Origin: Parachlamydia sp.
Lineage (GTDB): Bacteria; Chlamydiota; Chlamydiia; Chlamydiales; Parachlamydiaceae
NCBI GenBank assembly: GCA_021298935.1
Contig: JAJTHR010000217.1
Coordinates: 1-7,753 of the forward strand
DNA length: 7,753 bases
Direction of reading: 5' to 3'
Below, one piece after another: positions 6,835 through 7,753 of this stretch. Positions within the stretch are counted from its first letter, which is position 1, and each line of letters opens with the position of its first letter. A model generated the notes under the pieces. It was not told the origin of the DNA, did not search any database, and saw only the letters and a list, made by a program, of their open reading frames with translations. Both the position numbers and the translations under genes were made by a program.

Positions 6835-7753
6835 TTATCCGAGCTTTTCGCTCAGCCACTCGCGGGCTTTTTGCAAGGCTTCCGTCAATTTTTGGGGGGC
6901 TTTGCCCCCTCCCTGCGCTGACTGCTGTTTACCGCCCCCGCTTCCCTCCACGATCGGCATCATTAATTTGATGAGATCATTGGCCGAAATCCCTTGCTTG
7001 ATTCCCTGATCGCTGACTTTAACCATGATCTGGCATTTTTCCGGGAAAACGGCACCTAAAATAATGACTGCGCCCGGCACTTTTTCAGATAAAAGATCAA
7101 CCCCTAGTCGTAAATCTTCCATCGATAGTGGCACCTCCGCGCTGATCACAGGCACGCCGCCTTGCATCTCTTGTTTCACTGCTAGGCTATCAAGAAAATG
7201 GGACAGTTGTCCCAGGCGTTGTCCTTTAAGCTCTTGAGCTAACTGTTTGTTTTCCTCTAAAACTTTTTCAAGGCGCTCGTGCGTCAAATGAACAGGAACT
7301 TTTAAGACTTCTGCCAGTTTTAAGAGAGTATCTTCATTTTGACGATGCAGCTGCTCTGCTTCAATTCCCGTCACTGCCTCAATACGGCGAATGCCTGCAG
7401 CAATGCTGCTTTCTTTGGTGATACGGAAAAGGCCGATCGTTCCAAGAGAGTGGGTGTGGGTCCCGCCGCACAGTTCTTTAGAATAGTCAATATCGACGAC
7501 TCTTACGCTTGAGCCATATTTTTCGCCGAAAAATTGTTTGATGTCGCTGCGATTCTGCGCTTCCTCATATTTCAATTCATATTTATTGACGGGAAGGTTT
7601 TCACGTATTTGAACGTTAATTAAGTCTTCGATGCGACGGATCTCTTCGATTGTCAGCCCCTTATGATGGCTGAAATCAAAACGGAGGCGCTGATCAGCTA
7701 CCACAGAGCCTGCCTGCTTGATGTGCTCGCCCAGACCTTCATGCAAGGCCCAG
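6835..7753 (-). CDS. alaS: Alanyl-tRNA synthetase, C-terminal part (gene runs off the right edge)
   Basis: AlaS attaches alanine to tRNA-Ala and hydrolyses mischarged Ser- and Gly-tRNA-Ala. Only the last 305 or so residues are in the window; the aminoacylation and tRNA-recognition domains lie beyond base 7753. The frame is open to the edge: the two outermost codons encode W and A before [14 protein letters not shown], which matches the region just after the first editing motif HxxxH. The editing domain shows FDFSHHKGL and the zinc-ligand motif CGGTH (Cys codon at 7470-7468, His codon at 7458-7456). A helical linker follows, then the C-Ala/DHHA1 domain with the glycine-rich [12 protein letters not shown]. 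The visible length agrees with the equivalent part of E. coli AlaS (876 residues), so the C-terminus is full length. The true start is outside; a TTG at 7746 is internal. It is co-directional with mfd but separated from it by the SIMPL gene. Confidence 0.95.
   Translation of the reverse strand, partial: WALHEGLGEHIKQAGSVVADQRLRFDFSHHKGLTIEEIRRIEDLINVQIRENLPVNKYELKYEEAQNRSDIKQFFGEKYGSSVRVVDIDYSKELCGGTHTHSLGTIGLFRITKESSIAAGIRRIEAVTGIEAEQLHRQNEDTLLKLAEVLKVPVHLTHERLEKVLEENKQLAQELKGQRLGQLSHFLDSLAVKQEMQGGVPVISAEVPLSMEDLRLGVDLLSEKVPGAVIILGAVFPEKCQIMVKVSDQGIKQGISANDLIKLMMPIVEGSGGGKQQSAQGGGKAPQKLTEALQKAREWLSEKLG

Noticed and set aside
6819..6853. Possible terminator between the convergent SIMPL and alaS genes (GAGC/GCTC stem at 6841-6853)
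   Set aside because: The stem is only four to six base pairs and no T run follows on either strand.
6895..6909. Strong GGGGGC/GCCCCC hairpin with a TTT loop inside alaS
   Set aside because: Neither strand has a T run after the stem, so it is not a terminator. It arises from glycine codons and the following Lys-Ala-Pro codons of the C-Ala domain.

Overview
The window holds five protein genes, two of them complete housekeeping genes of the core chaperone and DNA-repair machinery, and no mobile element, CRISPR array, tRNA or rRNA that I can support. The best guess for the host is an amoeba-associated chlamydia (Parachlamydiales-like). This is inference: alaS and mfd are neighbours in Chlamydia (CT748/CT749 in C. 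trachomatis, from memory), the genes are of moderate GC content, and the spacer before htpG is extremely AT-rich. A phylogeny of Mfd or AlaS would settle it.

Layout. Bases 1-401 are a long non-coding spacer. Its left part contains a GC-richer, foldable island ending in a long imperfect hairpin plus a T7 run. Its right part is very AT-rich and ends in a good sigma70-type promoter and Shine-Dalgarno sequence for htpG (402-2246, +). Fourteen bases after htpG comes a 157-residue membrane protein of unknown function (2261-2734, +), very likely co-transcribed with it. This gene converges on mfd (2731-6015, -) with the two TAA stops interlocked in one TTAA. A 13-bp perfect inverted repeat inside the last mfd codons is a likely terminator for the htpG transcript. 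An 89-bp divergent spacer separates mfd from a secreted SIMPL-domain protein (6105-6818, +). That gene converges, with a 16-bp gap, on the 3' part of alaS (6835 to beyond the right edge, -).

How the genes relate. HtpG (Hsp90) refolds proteins in the cytosol, Mfd couples DNA repair to stalled RNA polymerase, and AlaS charges tRNA-Ala. They share no pathway, and the order looks like ordinary chromosomal backbone. The SIMPL gene lies in opposite orientation between the co-directional alaS and mfd, so mfd must have its own promoter here. I found no sign of a new multi-gene system. The items most worth following are the structured spacer before htpG, the htpG-linked membrane protein, and the stop-codon/terminator overlap at the mfd end.
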